Source of the DNA: Verrucomicrobia bacterium Tous-C9LFEB
GTDB lineage: Bacteria > Verrucomicrobiota > Verrucomicrobiia > Methylacidiphilales > UBA1321
Assembly (NCBI GenBank): GCA_002304345.1
Contig: NEUU01000003.1
Coordinates: 124,001-188,000, forward strand
Direction of reading: 5' to 3'
Length of the DNA: 64,000 nt
In this document: positions 41,575 through 50,721 of the stretch, piece by piece
How positions within the stretch are numbered: position 1 is the first letter of the stretch
Layout of the letters: each line of letters starts with the position of its first letter
The notes under the pieces: model-generated
The model's input: the letters and a program-made list of their open reading frames with translations, nothing else
The model's database searches: none
Told to the model about the DNA's origin: nothing
Translations under genes and position numbers: made by a program

Positions 41575-42783
41575 GAGGAGCAGATCAGCGTATTTGCGTC
41601 CCCGCTGCGCCATTTTGAATTCCAGAGCCCGGTCGATGGCTCCCAACGCCGTGCCGGTGGCATAACCTTGGGAACCAAGAATGGAGGCGCTCACGATTGG
41701 GCTGGGGCTGGTATCCTGATGAATGTGGATTTTCTCCGCTTCGATGAAAGCTGCGCGGATTTCATTCAAAATGAATTCAAGGACGTCCGGCACCCATCCA
41801 TGGCAGACGATTCGTTCGAACGGGAAGACCAGGCAAAGATTGCGGATAACGTAAGCCAGATCGCGCGCGCCGCGCTTCACGAGTTTTTGAACGCGCGGAT
41901 CTTTCTGTTCCCAGAGTTGGTAAAGTTTCTCGACGTCCAGCGGGTCTCTCGGGGTGGATGGTCGCGCTTCAGGCGGGACATTGAGCAGATCATTAATCCA
42001 TGAATCGAAGCTGGCGGTATTCACCAAGGCGCCGGGCAGGAATCCGGGGGATTTGGCCGTGGAGTCTGGCACCTGTACACGACCGAGCCAGCGAGGCCAC
42101 GGCACTTTGTCAGTGAAAAGGCGTCCGTTCATCATCACGCTCACGCCAAGGCGTTCACCGACCATCAGTACGTTTGGATTGGGCGGGAGGTCAGGATTAC
42201 ACCAGCGTTCCGCAATCAGGATGGCGTCGATGTCATGAAGAATGGTGATGGGAACTCCAACAGTATCCGAGAGTTGACGGCGGAAGAGCTCTGCCTGACC
42301 GGGCGAGGTAAAATCGTTCACCACTAAAATGTGTTCCGTCTCATCCTCGAATTGACCGCTAAAACTCAGGCCCGCGGTGAAGAGTGCCTTGCGCGGAAGA
42401 CCTTTGATCATCTTGCGCGCTACTTGCAGGAGTCGCGAAAAATCGGTTTGTTCCGAGCGAAAGCAAAACGGGACGCTTTCAAAACGGATCACCTTGTTCT
42501 GGAAATTGACCAAAGCGAATTGGACGTCATGCGGTCGCACTACCAAACCCAAAGAATAACCGCCATCTTCCGTTAATTGGACCAATTGAAAGGGGCGACC
42601 GGGACCCGGTTGGGCTTTATGCCCCAAGGTCACCAACCCACTGCGGCTGAGTGCCAGGAGTGGCTTGGAAGTCCCCATGGCGGAGAGACCCAATTTCTGG
42701 CCAATCTGGTCGCGGGTCAAGCTGCCATGCTTACGCAACAGCTGCACAATAATACTCTGAGTATCGTTCATTCCTCGAGCCAT
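41551..42783 (-). CDS. ROK-family transcriptional regulator
   Basis: 410 residues, ATG at 42783 with AGGAG upstream. An N-terminal winged helix (LRKHGSLTRDQIGQKLGLSAMGTSKPLLAL near residues 15-45) precedes a ROK domain starting YSLGLVVRPHDV. The kinase-type motifs are lost: the usual catalytic ENDAN stretch reads LHDIDAI near 183, and the zinc-binding Cys cluster is missing, so it should bind but not phosphorylate a sugar. Two possible targets flank it: the convergent GH2/isomerase pair and the nine-gene operon ending 105 bp upstream of it on the same strand. Confidence 0.85.
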   Translation of the reverse strand: MARGMNDTQSIIVQLLRKHGSLTRDQIGQKLGLSAMGTSKPLLALSRSGLVTLGHKAQPGPGRPFQLVQLTEDGGYSLGLVVRPHDVQFALVNFQNKVIRFESVPFCFRSEQTDFSRLLQVARKMIKGLPRKALFTAGLSFSGQFEDETEHILVVNDFTSPGQAELFRRQLSDTVGVPITILHDIDAILIAERWCNPDLPPNPNVLMVGERLGVSVMMNGRLFTDKVPWPRWLGRVQVPDSTAKSPGFLPGALVNTASFDSWINDLLNVPPEARPSTPRDPLDVEKLYQLWEQKDPRVQKLVKRGARDLAYVIRNLCLVFPFERIVCHGWVPDVLEFILNEIRAAFIEAEKIHIHQDTSPSPIVSASILGSQGYATGTALGAIDRALEFKMAQRGRKYADLLLKKDELSV

Positions 42784-42888
42784 ACTCTAGCTCCTGTCCC
42801 GCTGCAGGCAATAGCGGCTTCTTCTAAAAATGAAGGGTTACGCTGGAGAGTCGGCGCGCGGTTGAACTGCATGAGCTCGAAAGGTCGA

Positions 42889-44868
42889 TTACGTCTTTGC
42901 TAGCATCAACACGGCTCCGGAATTTCCTGGGAGACTTAAATTCATTCCGCTTTCGCAGGGTTTGGCTGAGCCTGCCGCGGAGAGGCATTTCTTGAGGCGC
43001 CAGCCGCTTTTGAGGAGCAGGGTGGAGGCCACTCGTTGAGGTCCGTTGTTGACCACCAGGCAGGCCATTTCTTTCGGAGACAAGAGATGCTCCGTGACGA
43101 AAAGTTGCGGGCTCTCCTTGATGATGACGCGTTTCGCGAGCAGGTCCTTGGCGACGTAGGCGTAGATTTTCCACGCATCAGTCGACGGCTTTTCCAGGAA
43201 GGCGAGCGGCGTTTCGGCCATGATTGTCTCGAGTGGGAAACTGAGGAGGAAAACTTTCCCCTTTCCATACGTCGCCTCGAAAAAGACTGGGGATCCTTCC
43301 GGGGAGCGTCCTCGCACGCGAGCGCCCAAAGATTTCATTTGGTACGTGGCTTTGAGCGGAAGAGTCAGGCTAACCGTCTCGGTATCCAGTTCGAAATCGA
43401 AAGTAAAATGGCCTTCTTTTCCGAAGCGATTTTCCACTTCTGCCGAAAACAGTTCGGCAATGCCTGGCATATAGACGTCGTCTGTCGACATATAGAGCGA
43501 CGCTCCCTGACGCACCGCTTTTTTCAAATTTTCCAAGCCTTCCACGGACAGTCCACATTTCCCTTTGGCGGAGGGCAGAAGGTACAGTTCGGCTGGTTTC
43601 AGAGGTTGATTGGCGTGTTGAAACTCGATGTTGAAGCCTGCTTGCTTGGCTAAGATGTAAGCGCCGGTGGCGGCCACGGTTTGCTTTTGTCGATAATCGC
43701 CGATCAGGCAGACCACCTTTTTTTCAGCAGCAGGAAGCGTATCGAAGGGGAGGTCATCTAGAAAATTCCGAAACTGCTTCAGTTCCAGTCCGCTGCTCCA
43801 TGGCTTGCGGGTTTTATCCATGATCCCATGTTCAGGTCCGGGGGCTTCCCAGTTGTACGGGGCGATCGCCAGATGCGACTGATCAAATCCGCACCACCAC
43901 AAAAGACCACGGCAATCGTCGGCCCAGAGGTTCCAGAGGTTGGTGCGAATGTAGGCGCCGAGCCGGTTATAACTGGCGAGCATCGGACGCCACGCCAGTC
44001 CGATTTCTTCCATGAACGCCGGTTTGCCGCTGATGTCAGTGGCGAGTCGCACTTCGACTGTGGGGGCTACGGTTTGCTTGATCGTATCGCACGGGTCGCT
44101 ACCGCCAAATCCCCATTGAATGTAGGAATGCGAGGTCAGGATATCGCAGTGTTCTGCTTGCGATTGAGCCGGCCAATTTTCCTTGGAAAAAACGGAGTCG
44201 TCCACATGCCGGGCAGACATTCCCGAGACGATGGGCCTTGTGTTGTCGCAGACCCGGATGGCGTCCGAGATGTATGCCATCCAACACCAAGCCTCTTCCC
44301 GGTTTGAACTTTTCCACATGTCGCATTCATTGCCAAAATCCCACGCCACGATGGAGTGATGTCCCTTCATTCGCTTGACGAAATATTGCACAAAGCGCCG
44401 CTCCCACGCCAATGCCACGGGATGATTCAACGGGCTCAGCCCAGCCAAACCCGGAGGCATGTAAAGCCGGAAGGTCATCTGTCCCGTCAAAAGTGCTACG
44501 ATCAAGGAAATCTGATGCTGCGCCGCGAGGGCCGCGAGACGTTCAAAGCGTTGCATCATGACTTCGCTCACTCCAGCGCGTCCGGCTTCGGTATCCGGGA
44601 GGGCTTCCTCGCCAAAACGAAATTCGCTCGTGGGGGTGCCATCGCCGAGATACATGCGCGTGATGGGTTGAAAATCGGGCCAGAGCGGAAACACGCGCAG
44701 GACGCGCGTTCCATTGGTCGCGAGCGCTTTGAAATCCTTGTCGACTTCCTTTTCATCCCATTTCGACCACATCTCGGTGGCCGTCTGGGACTGCCAATAG
44801 TTGACGCCGGTGATGAATTTTCCACTCGTCAGAAAAGATTCGGGAGAGCGGATTTTCTTTTTATTCAT
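42889..44868 (-). CDS. GH5-like TIM-barrel glycosidase with C-terminal GATase-like domain
   Basis: 659 residues, no signal peptide. A TIM barrel occupies roughly 1-380 with GVNYWQSQTATEMWSKWD near the start, WDFGNECDMW (acid/base Glu near 181) and AFMEEIGLAWRP (nucleophile Glu near 290). Residues 395-560 form a glutamine-amidotransferase-like Rossmann domain (KVVCLIGDYRQ), and a small beta domain ends the chain. The overall plan is like the GH42 protein at 3008-5140, but the barrel motifs are closer to GH5 mannanase-type clan A enzymes. Last gene of the nine-gene operon, overlapping the cupin gene by 4 bp. Substrate unknown. Confidence 0.72.
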   Translation of the reverse strand: MNKKKIRSPESFLTSGKFITGVNYWQSQTATEMWSKWDEKEVDKDFKALATNGTRVLRVFPLWPDFQPITRMYLGDGTPTSEFRFGEEALPDTEAGRAGVSEVMMQRFERLAALAAQHQISLIVALLTGQMTFRLYMPPGLAGLSPLNHPVALAWERRFVQYFVKRMKGHHSIVAWDFGNECDMWKSSNREEAWCWMAYISDAIRVCDNTRPIVSGMSARHVDDSVFSKENWPAQSQAEHCDILTSHSYIQWGFGGSDPCDTIKQTVAPTVEVRLATDISGKPAFMEEIGLAWRPMLASYNRLGAYIRTNLWNLWADDCRGLLWWCGFDQSHLAIAPYNWEAPGPEHGIMDKTRKPWSSGLELKQFRNFLDDLPFDTLPAAEKKVVCLIGDYRQKQTVAATGAYILAKQAGFNIEFQHANQPLKPAELYLLPSAKGKCGLSVEGLENLKKAVRQGASLYMSTDDVYMPGIAELFSAEVENRFGKEGHFTFDFELDTETVSLTLPLKATYQMKSLGARVRGRSPEGSPVFFEATYGKGKVFLLSFPLETIMAETPLAFLEKPSTDAWKIYAYVAKDLLAKRVIIKESPQLFVTEHLLSPKEMACLVVNNGPQRVASTLLLKSGWRLKKCLSAAGSAKPCESGMNLSLPGNSGAVLMLAKT

Positions 44869-46097
44869 AAAAAATTCTTTCCAATTAGAAACGTTTTCAA
44901 TTCGGGATTCGCGGGACCGAAATGCTTCAGAATTACCAGCGGTTCGCAGGAGGATTCGTTCACAAAAACGACCCCGTCGCGAGCGGCCTTGGCGCTCACG
45001 AAGAATTCGTCACAGGTCAATTGTCCGTAGCGAATCATTCCCGGTGATTCCACTTTCCATTTCCCGATTTTACCATGACCCTGTACCACGATGAATCCAT
45101 AGGCCCCCGCATCGGACAGGGGCACGACCTGACCGGGATTGATCGTAAGCTCCTTCGCGCTGTAGTGCGGCGAGCGATAGCAAATCCAGCGTTCGACGAA
45201 GCCGATCATTTCCTCAAGAGGCCGCACGGGCAGAGGCGGCATGAAATGATGAGCGAAGAATTGGGAGTCGATATTCGCTTCCCAGTCGAGGACTTCGATG
45301 AGGTAATCATAATCGCCGCGCTTCTCCGGTGGCGAATCCCGCCAGAGCATCTCCTCGGAAATGACCCGCGTTCCTGCCAAGGATTGGTAAACGGCTCGCA
45401 CGTCCGAATTACGCTGCGGCTCGTAGGTGCAAAGACTGCCTGGTGCATGCAAAATTCCAGTGGGTACATCCCACCCGGTGCCGGGCTCCAGTTTATAGGC
45501 TCGCGACAGATTCAGGATTTTATTGTCGCCTTTCGAAAAATTGACTAGGGCGTCGCGCACCTGTGCCTTGGTCGTTCCGGGATCGAATCCAAAGAAGGCA
45601 TAGGGAAAATCACCGCTATGATTATTGAGCTGCGGCGGATAATAGTACGACTCGTGTTTGCCGATTTGATCGACCAGTTTCGCGTGACAATCCCGATGAT
45701 GAATGTGGAAAGGAATGGCTCCACGCGTATCGAATAACTTCGAGTACATTGGCCACCCACCATGCTCTTGCCAGAGGGTTTCCCCAATCAATTCTTGTTT
45801 AAGCGCGGAGACCGCATCACGAAAGAGTATTCGTTTTTCCGAACCGCCATCCTCCATCACGATTTCACTCAAACCCTCGTTGGGTGCGGTCAAGGGGCCA
45901 TTGTCTGCCTTCATCGTTGAAGCAAACCATCGCTCGCTGATGCCACCGCGTTGTGCCCCCAAGGTATAGTAGTCATCCGGATGCAGACGCAGTCTCTTTC
46001 CAGGAACGGATAAAAAGCGTGGCACCCAGTTTGGCGCGAAACGAACAATGCCGTCGCCCTGATCGAGCGCGCGCGAAGCCGTGGATTCAGTGCTCAT
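44865..46097 (-). CDS. Phosphomannose-isomerase-like cupin protein
   Basis: 410 residues. A metal-site pattern like type I phosphomannose isomerase is present: FHIHHRDCHAK near residue 131 and GKHESYYYPP near 146, then PTGILHAPGSL near 218 for the last His. The two-lobed cupin continues to residue 400 (VVPLSDAGAYGFIVVQGHG). It could isomerise an aldose or ketose, free or phosphorylated. It overlaps both neighbours by 4 bp (ATGA), so translation is coupled. The gene length matches class I isomerases, but the substrate-loop residues are too different to name mannose-6-phosphate. Confidence 0.7.
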   Translation of the reverse strand: MSTESTASRALDQGDGIVRFAPNWVPRFLSVPGKRLRLHPDDYYTLGAQRGGISERWFASTMKADNGPLTAPNEGLSEIVMEDGGSEKRILFRDAVSALKQELIGETLWQEHGGWPMYSKLFDTRGAIPFHIHHRDCHAKLVDQIGKHESYYYPPQLNNHSGDFPYAFFGFDPGTTKAQVRDALVNFSKGDNKILNLSRAYKLEPGTGWDVPTGILHAPGSLCTYEPQRNSDVRAVYQSLAGTRVISEEMLWRDSPPEKRGDYDYLIEVLDWEANIDSQFFAHHFMPPLPVRPLEEMIGFVERWICYRSPHYSAKELTINPGQVVPLSDAGAYGFIVVQGHGKIGKWKVESPGMIRYGQLTCDEFFVSAKAARDGVVFVNESSCEPLVILKHFGPANPELKTFLIGKNFL

Positions 46098-47308
46098 TTT
46101 TCATCCTGAGGCGCCAGATCGGCGAGATGATACGGCATTTGTTTCTGACGCAATTCTGCGTGCAGGTCTGTAATGGGCAGTGTATCGGGTGTTCTATTTT
46201 GCGCAATCGACAATCGCGCTGAGATACCAGCTACTTGTCCTGTGTGTGCTGCGATCGGAATGGAACGCGTTACTTCCCATGCATCGCCCACTGACGAGAT
46301 GCAACGGCCCGCCGTTATCAATCCCGTTACAGAGGGAATCAGGCATCCATAAGGAATCTCCCACACCGAACCGCGTTTACGCCAATCGGCGGCAAGGGCA
46401 ATGCTGTCCTCGAATCGTTGACCGGCCATTCCGGCCATGAGAGTGAATCGACCACGGATCGCACGTGTGGTGCGGAACTGTGCCATGGCGGGTAACGTCA
46501 CGGGGAATAAATCCTGTCGACGCTGGCCTTTGCCGCGCATCTTCTCGTAGTGTTCGCGCAATAGGCTTCGACCTTTCAGAAGGAAATTTGAGACGGAGCG
46601 CCCATCTGTCCCTTTCCAGGGATAAGTTTTGGATTTGATATCTCCCTGTATCTCTTTGCCTTCGCTGCCGATCTGGTGGAAATACATCAACCGCGTTCCA
46701 TCGTTCTTTGCGACGGCTTCGCGGGCTCGCTCGAGCGAAGCTTGCATGGCCCAGAGGGTTGTCTTGTTGGTTTCTTCGTCGAAGGGACAGCCCGCGCGAA
46801 AGCATACGTCACCGTCGCCGGTGGCATCAATGATGATCGAGGCGCGTAAGCCCCCCCGTCCGCTCTTGTTCTCCACTTCGAGCCCGACGGCACGGTTCGA
46901 CTCCACAATCGTCTGGCAGATCAAGGTGTCATACCAGATATCCACATTAGCCTCGGTGAGCAAGTAATCTAGCGCGAGGATGAACGCCGCCGGTGAAAAA
47001 TCAACTCGGTAGCGGCCGAGTGGTTTTTCAAAGGTCGATTGTCGCCAGTTCGCCGGGACTTCACCCGGACCGCATTGGTACGATACGTGCAACAATTCCT
47101 CGGCAATGCCGAAGTTAACCTGCCGTCCATACCCGTCACAAATCGGCAGATAGAAATAGACCAAGCCCGACGTGGCCAGTCCACCGGGGAATACGGTTTT
47201 CTCCACCAAAGCGGTGCGTAGTCCCGAACGCGCTGTCTCCAACGCGGCCGCGATGCCGGCCATGCCAGCGCCAGCCACGATGACGTCGTAGTGTTTGGTG
47301 AAGTTCAT
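46094..47308 (-). CDS. FAD-dependent oxidoreductase
   Basis: 404 residues. The dinucleotide motif VIVAGAGMAGIAAALETARSG at residues 9-29 is followed by LVEKTVFPGGLATSG near 36; DATGDGDVCFRAG near 164 is the second FAD motif, and LITAGRCISSVGDAW near 330 completes the family (FAD_oxidored type). No signal peptide. Such enzymes often accompany sugar catabolism in planctomycetes and Verrucomicrobia, but reactions are mostly unknown. It overlaps the downstream cupin gene by 4 bp and follows the aldolase by 25 bp. Confidence 0.8.
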   Translation of the reverse strand: MNFTKHYDVIVAGAGMAGIAAALETARSGLRTALVEKTVFPGGLATSGLVYFYLPICDGYGRQVNFGIAEELLHVSYQCGPGEVPANWRQSTFEKPLGRYRVDFSPAAFILALDYLLTEANVDIWYDTLICQTIVESNRAVGLEVENKSGRGGLRASIIIDATGDGDVCFRAGCPFDEETNKTTLWAMQASLERAREAVAKNDGTRLMYFHQIGSEGKEIQGDIKSKTYPWKGTDGRSVSNFLLKGRSLLREHYEKMRGKGQRRQDLFPVTLPAMAQFRTTRAIRGRFTLMAGMAGQRFEDSIALAADWRKRGSVWEIPYGCLIPSVTGLITAGRCISSVGDAWEVTRSIPIAAHTGQVAGISARLSIAQNRTPDTLPITDLHAELRQKQMPYHLADLAPQDEK

Positions 47309-47333
47309 TGATTCCCCGGTTCACCGGAGGGTG

Positions 47334-48161
47334 TCACTCTCCCAGATAGCGGATGATCTCGGCGGCATGCGTCGAGGCCTTGGCAATGGCCGGTTTGAGA
47401 ATCAGGTCGACCGCCTTGAATTTGACATCCATCTCATTGAGTGTGCGCTTGATTTCCTGTTGATAGGTATACTGGAATTCGGTGGCGATGTTCACCTTGG
47501 CGAAGCCACACCGCACAATCGCGCGCACTTTGTCGCGTGGCGTGTCGGAGCCTCCATGTAAAACCATGGGGATCTTCACTCGTTGGCTGACAGCCTCGGC
47601 GACTTCCACGCTGACCTTGGGCGTTTCCGTATAGAAACCGTGAGCCGTTCCCACCGCGACGGCGAGAGCATCGACACCGGTTTCGCGGGCAAAAAGTTCG
47701 GCTTCCGCCGGGTCGGAGTAGGGAGTCGGTTGCCGGTCATTCGCCGGGACGTGACCAATTTCACCTTCAATGGAAAGACCCGCACGATGGGCGATTTCGA
47801 CACCCTGACGCGTGATTTCTATATTCTCCTTGAGCGACAGCGTAGAGCCATCGAGCATCACTGATGTAAACCCGAGATCGATCGCTTTCCTGATCTGATC
47901 CAACGAAGCTCCGTGATCGAGATGAATCGCAACAGGGATAGGACTGCTCTCCCCCAGCTTGCGAGCCATCGCGATGAGCGCGTCGATATGGGGATAGCCA
48001 ATCAAACGTTGATAAACCTGAAGGATGAGGGGGCGTTTCTCCGCAATCGCCGCATCGATCACAGCTTCCGCCGTTCCCGAATCGGCAAAGTTGAAGGCGC
48101 AAACCGCTTTTCTTTCGGACCGGGCAGCGGGCAGAATTTCTTTAAACGTGACGAGTGGCAT
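47334..48161 (-). CDS. Class II aldolase, IolJ/GatY/KbaY-like
   Basis: 275 residues, class II fructose-bisphosphate aldolase family. Zinc and catalytic motifs: PVAIHLDHGASLDQI near 75-89, GEIGHVPAN near 133, VGTAHGFYTETPK near 169, LHGGSDTP near 200 and KVNIATEFQ near 217. The family cleaves ketose phosphates to dihydroxyacetone phosphate plus an aldehyde (FBA, GatY/KbaY) or, for IolJ, 6-phospho-5-dehydro-2-deoxygluconate to DHAP plus malonate semialdehyde. With IolB- and IolC-like genes in the same operon, the IolJ role is the first guess. It lies 2 bp from the Fe-S gene. Confidence 0.85.
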   Translation of the reverse strand: MPLVTFKEILPAARSERKAVCAFNFADSGTAEAVIDAAIAEKRPLILQVYQRLIGYPHIDALIAMARKLGESSPIPVAIHLDHGASLDQIRKAIDLGFTSVMLDGSTLSLKENIEITRQGVEIAHRAGLSIEGEIGHVPANDRQPTPYSDPAEAELFARETGVDALAVAVGTAHGFYTETPKVSVEVAEAVSQRVKIPMVLHGGSDTPRDKVRAIVRCGFAKVNIATEFQYTYQQEIKRTLNEMDVKFKAVDLILKPAIAKASTHAAEIIRYLGE

Positions 48162-48163
48162 TT

Positions 48164-49240
48164 TTATTCCTTGATACGAGCCGCGATCAGTTCTTCGACG
48201 GTCGTGAGATGTAGCTTCTTCGTGGCAAACTTGGAGAGGACATACTTCGTGTAGGGTGACAACACCAGGAGCATATCCTGAGAAGGATTGTCCACTTGCT
48301 CCAAGACGTGTTCTACCAGCTTTGCCACCAGTCGGGGATTGAGTTCGTCCATCACCACCCCGCCTTCGCCCGCTGTATAGGATTCCTCCCGATTGAACCC
48401 AAATGGCTGTAGTGTAACTCCAGCCAATGCGGCCAGTTCTTCGTGCGCCGTGAATCCCGTGTTGTAGTTCCCGAGAAAGTCGCTCGCCAACGGAAAAACT
48501 GACTGAGCTGTCGACGGGCGCAACGACAGCTTGCCTGCCTTCACGAGACGGCGGATGAATTCGGATGTGTGGAGCACCTCCAACTCATTAGCCAAGTCAA
48601 TGCCGTACTTGGGGAAGTCATTCTTCAGTAAGTCATACGAGGCTGGGCATGACGTGATCAATACTTTCTTGCCCACACCACGTATTGACTTTGCGAATTT
48701 CTCCGCAGTTTCCTTCGCCTCGTTCCAGCAGCCGAGCACCGCGAGCGCTTTGCCTGTGTCTGCTCCAGAAATAATCTGAAAACTCACGCCTGCTGCTTTG
48801 AGGATTTTTTCCGTTGCTGCGGCCATCTCAGGCTGGTATCGCTCGGTGTAGCGATCCACGTAGTAGATCACCTCGGCTTTGGCGTCACCCTTGAGGGCGA
48901 GTTTGAGTGCCTTGATCGAATCGGCCACTTGCTTGACGACAGCAGGAATCTTTCCGCTCTCAACAATGTCGCGCCGTGCCGCCAGCAACAAACCCGCTTC
49001 ATCGAAATGACTGACGCAATGCGTACGACAGGCTGCGCTTAGTTCCGCATCATAGATTGCGGATTGAAAATCCGGATTCTCCAGCAGTTGAGGTTGCTGC
49101 GAGACCTTGTCGAGCATCAACGCGCGACCGCGCGGCGTGTCCGACTCGCGATAGGTCACGTTGCCAACCGGGGACAAGTGCCGGCACATGAAGCAAAACC
49201 GGCAGGCATGAATTGTTTCTGAAAATTTTTCACTATACAT
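48164..49240 (-). CDS. Fe-S/CCG-domain protein, GlcF/GlpC-like
   Basis: 358 residues. An N-terminal CRFCFMCRHLSP motif near residue 13 and a further pair AACRTHCVSHFDEAG near 90 would hold an Fe-S cluster; the usual second ferredoxin motif is incomplete. The C-terminal part has the CCG-type repeats, partly degenerate (AVLGCWNEA; ITSCPASYDLL). In GlcF, GlpC or LldE, these domains pass electrons from the partner flavoprotein to quinone. It directly follows the FAD oxidase by 2 bp, which is the likely partner. Location: cytoplasm or inner face of the membrane. Confidence 0.8.
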   Translation of the reverse strand: MYSEKFSETIHACRFCFMCRHLSPVGNVTYRESDTPRGRALMLDKVSQQPQLLENPDFQSAIYDAELSAACRTHCVSHFDEAGLLLAARRDIVESGKIPAVVKQVADSIKALKLALKGDAKAEVIYYVDRYTERYQPEMAAATEKILKAAGVSFQIISGADTGKALAVLGCWNEAKETAEKFAKSIRGVGKKVLITSCPASYDLLKNDFPKYGIDLANELEVLHTSEFIRRLVKAGKLSLRPSTAQSVFPLASDFLGNYNTGFTAHEELAALAGVTLQPFGFNREESYTAGEGGVVMDELNPRLVAKLVEHVLEQVDNPSQDMLLVLSPYTKYVLSKFATKKLHLTTVEELIAARIKE

Positions 49241-49242
49241 AT

Positions 49243-50718
49243 CTATACTCCTCGAAATCCCATTTTGCCGGGGTTCATGATATTATTCGGGTCCATGACC
49301 TTCTTGATATCGGCGAGCACCTTGAAGGCCGGTCCGTACAGATCCTTCATCAGTCGTCCCAGTTTGAGGCCGACACCGTGGTGCTCATTAATGACTCCAC
49401 CGTTCGCAATCGCTGCGCGAATGGCCATATCCCAAATCCGGTTGTAGTAAGCCGTGGCTTCCTCGGGATCTTTGGGTGGTTGATCGACGATGAAGCGGGC
49501 ATACAGCATGCAACCCCACTCGTACCAGTGCGAGTAGTGACCGATGAAGGCCGCTTCGGGGAAGTTCTGGTTCACTACGTTTTTCATCGCCCAATAGACC
49601 TTCTCGATATTCGCAAAGGTGGCCACCGTATCGAGCGTGCCAAAGGCTTGTGGCATGTGAAACATGTAGGGCGGATAGAAAAACTTGTATCGGTTATCCC
49701 ACCAGGCTTGACCCAGTTCCTCACCCAGATCCTCTGGATTTTCACGCATACAAATGCGGATCGCTTCGGTCATTTCCAGATCCACGACTGATTCAAATCC
49801 ATCGAAGCCGAACACGAGATACGCGCCCTGCTTGTCGATGCCGAGCACGCGCTTGATCAGCCGCGCCGTCTCCGGTTCGTCATAAAGCCGGATCACGCAC
49901 GGACGCAGACGGCTGCGCATGATGTTTGCCCCGGCCGTCATGGCTTGGTGCATGTCCTTGAAGAGGAATGCGTGGAACTTGCGGCATTGCGGGATTGGAT
50001 GAATCTTGAGCGTTACCTTCGTGATCACGCCGAGCGTTCCTTCGCTACCGAGATAAAGCTGCGTCAGATCAGGACCGGAAGCGTGTCGGGGCACGGGCAG
50101 CGTGTTGATGATTTCACCCTCGGGGGTGACCACTTCGATGGACATCACCATATCCTCGATCTTGCCGTACTTGGTCGAGAGTACGCCGGTGCCGCGATGG
50201 GCGAGGAATCCGCCGATGGTCGCGCAGGCGATTGAGGCCGGGAAATGCATCGTGGAAAAGCCTTTCTTCTCCACCGCCCATTCCATGTGTTGAGCGTTCA
50301 TCCCCGTCTCCACCGTCATCGTCAACGCCTCGGTGTCGATGTGGATCACCTTGTTCATGCGCTTCGTATCGAGAATGATCCCGCCGTACATCGGCAACGC
50401 ACCGCCTTGCGAGCCTGAGCCGCCGCCCCACGGCGTGACGGGAATTCGATAGTTGTTGGCAATACGCAAGACCTTCGCCACTTCCTCAGCGGAGCCGGGG
50501 TGAACGATGTATTGTGCCTTGGGATTATCCCGGCCGCGGTCATGCCACATTTCGGGAATCCAGTAATAGTCGATGGAATGGCCGAGTTGATCCGCCGCAT
50601 TGCTCGACACGTAGTCGGCCCCCACCGCGTCCGTCAGTTCGCTGCGAATCATCGCATCGACATAACTGCGACCCGCGTGCCGCGAGGATTCCATGATAGT
50701 CGTTAGATTGTTGCTCAT
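49243..50718 (-). CDS. FAD-binding oxidase, GlcD/D-lactate dehydrogenase-like
   Basis: 491 residues, VAO/PCMH flavoprotein. The FAD loop VTPWGGGSGSQGGALP near 96-111 and ASIACATIGGFLAHRGTG near 163 are clear; the C-terminal FAD-oxidase domain includes NGGVINEHHGVGLKLG near 440. Relatives oxidise 2-hydroxy acids (glycolate, D-lactate) or build alkyl-DHAP. With the Fe-S subunit next to it, a respiratory 2-hydroxy-acid (or sugar-acid) dehydrogenase is likely. It follows the FGGY kinase gene by 3 bp. Substrate not identified. Confidence 0.85.
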   Translation of the reverse strand: MSNNLTTIMESSRHAGRSYVDAMIRSELTDAVGADYVSSNAADQLGHSIDYYWIPEMWHDRGRDNPKAQYIVHPGSAEEVAKVLRIANNYRIPVTPWGGGSGSQGGALPMYGGIILDTKRMNKVIHIDTEALTMTVETGMNAQHMEWAVEKKGFSTMHFPASIACATIGGFLAHRGTGVLSTKYGKIEDMVMSIEVVTPEGEIINTLPVPRHASGPDLTQLYLGSEGTLGVITKVTLKIHPIPQCRKFHAFLFKDMHQAMTAGANIMRSRLRPCVIRLYDEPETARLIKRVLGIDKQGAYLVFGFDGFESVVDLEMTEAIRICMRENPEDLGEELGQAWWDNRYKFFYPPYMFHMPQAFGTLDTVATFANIEKVYWAMKNVVNQNFPEAAFIGHYSHWYEWGCMLYARFIVDQPPKDPEEATAYYNRIWDMAIRAAIANGGVINEHHGVGLKLGRLMKDLYGPAFKVLADIKKVMDPNNIMNPGKMGFRGV

Positions 50719-50721
50719 AAA

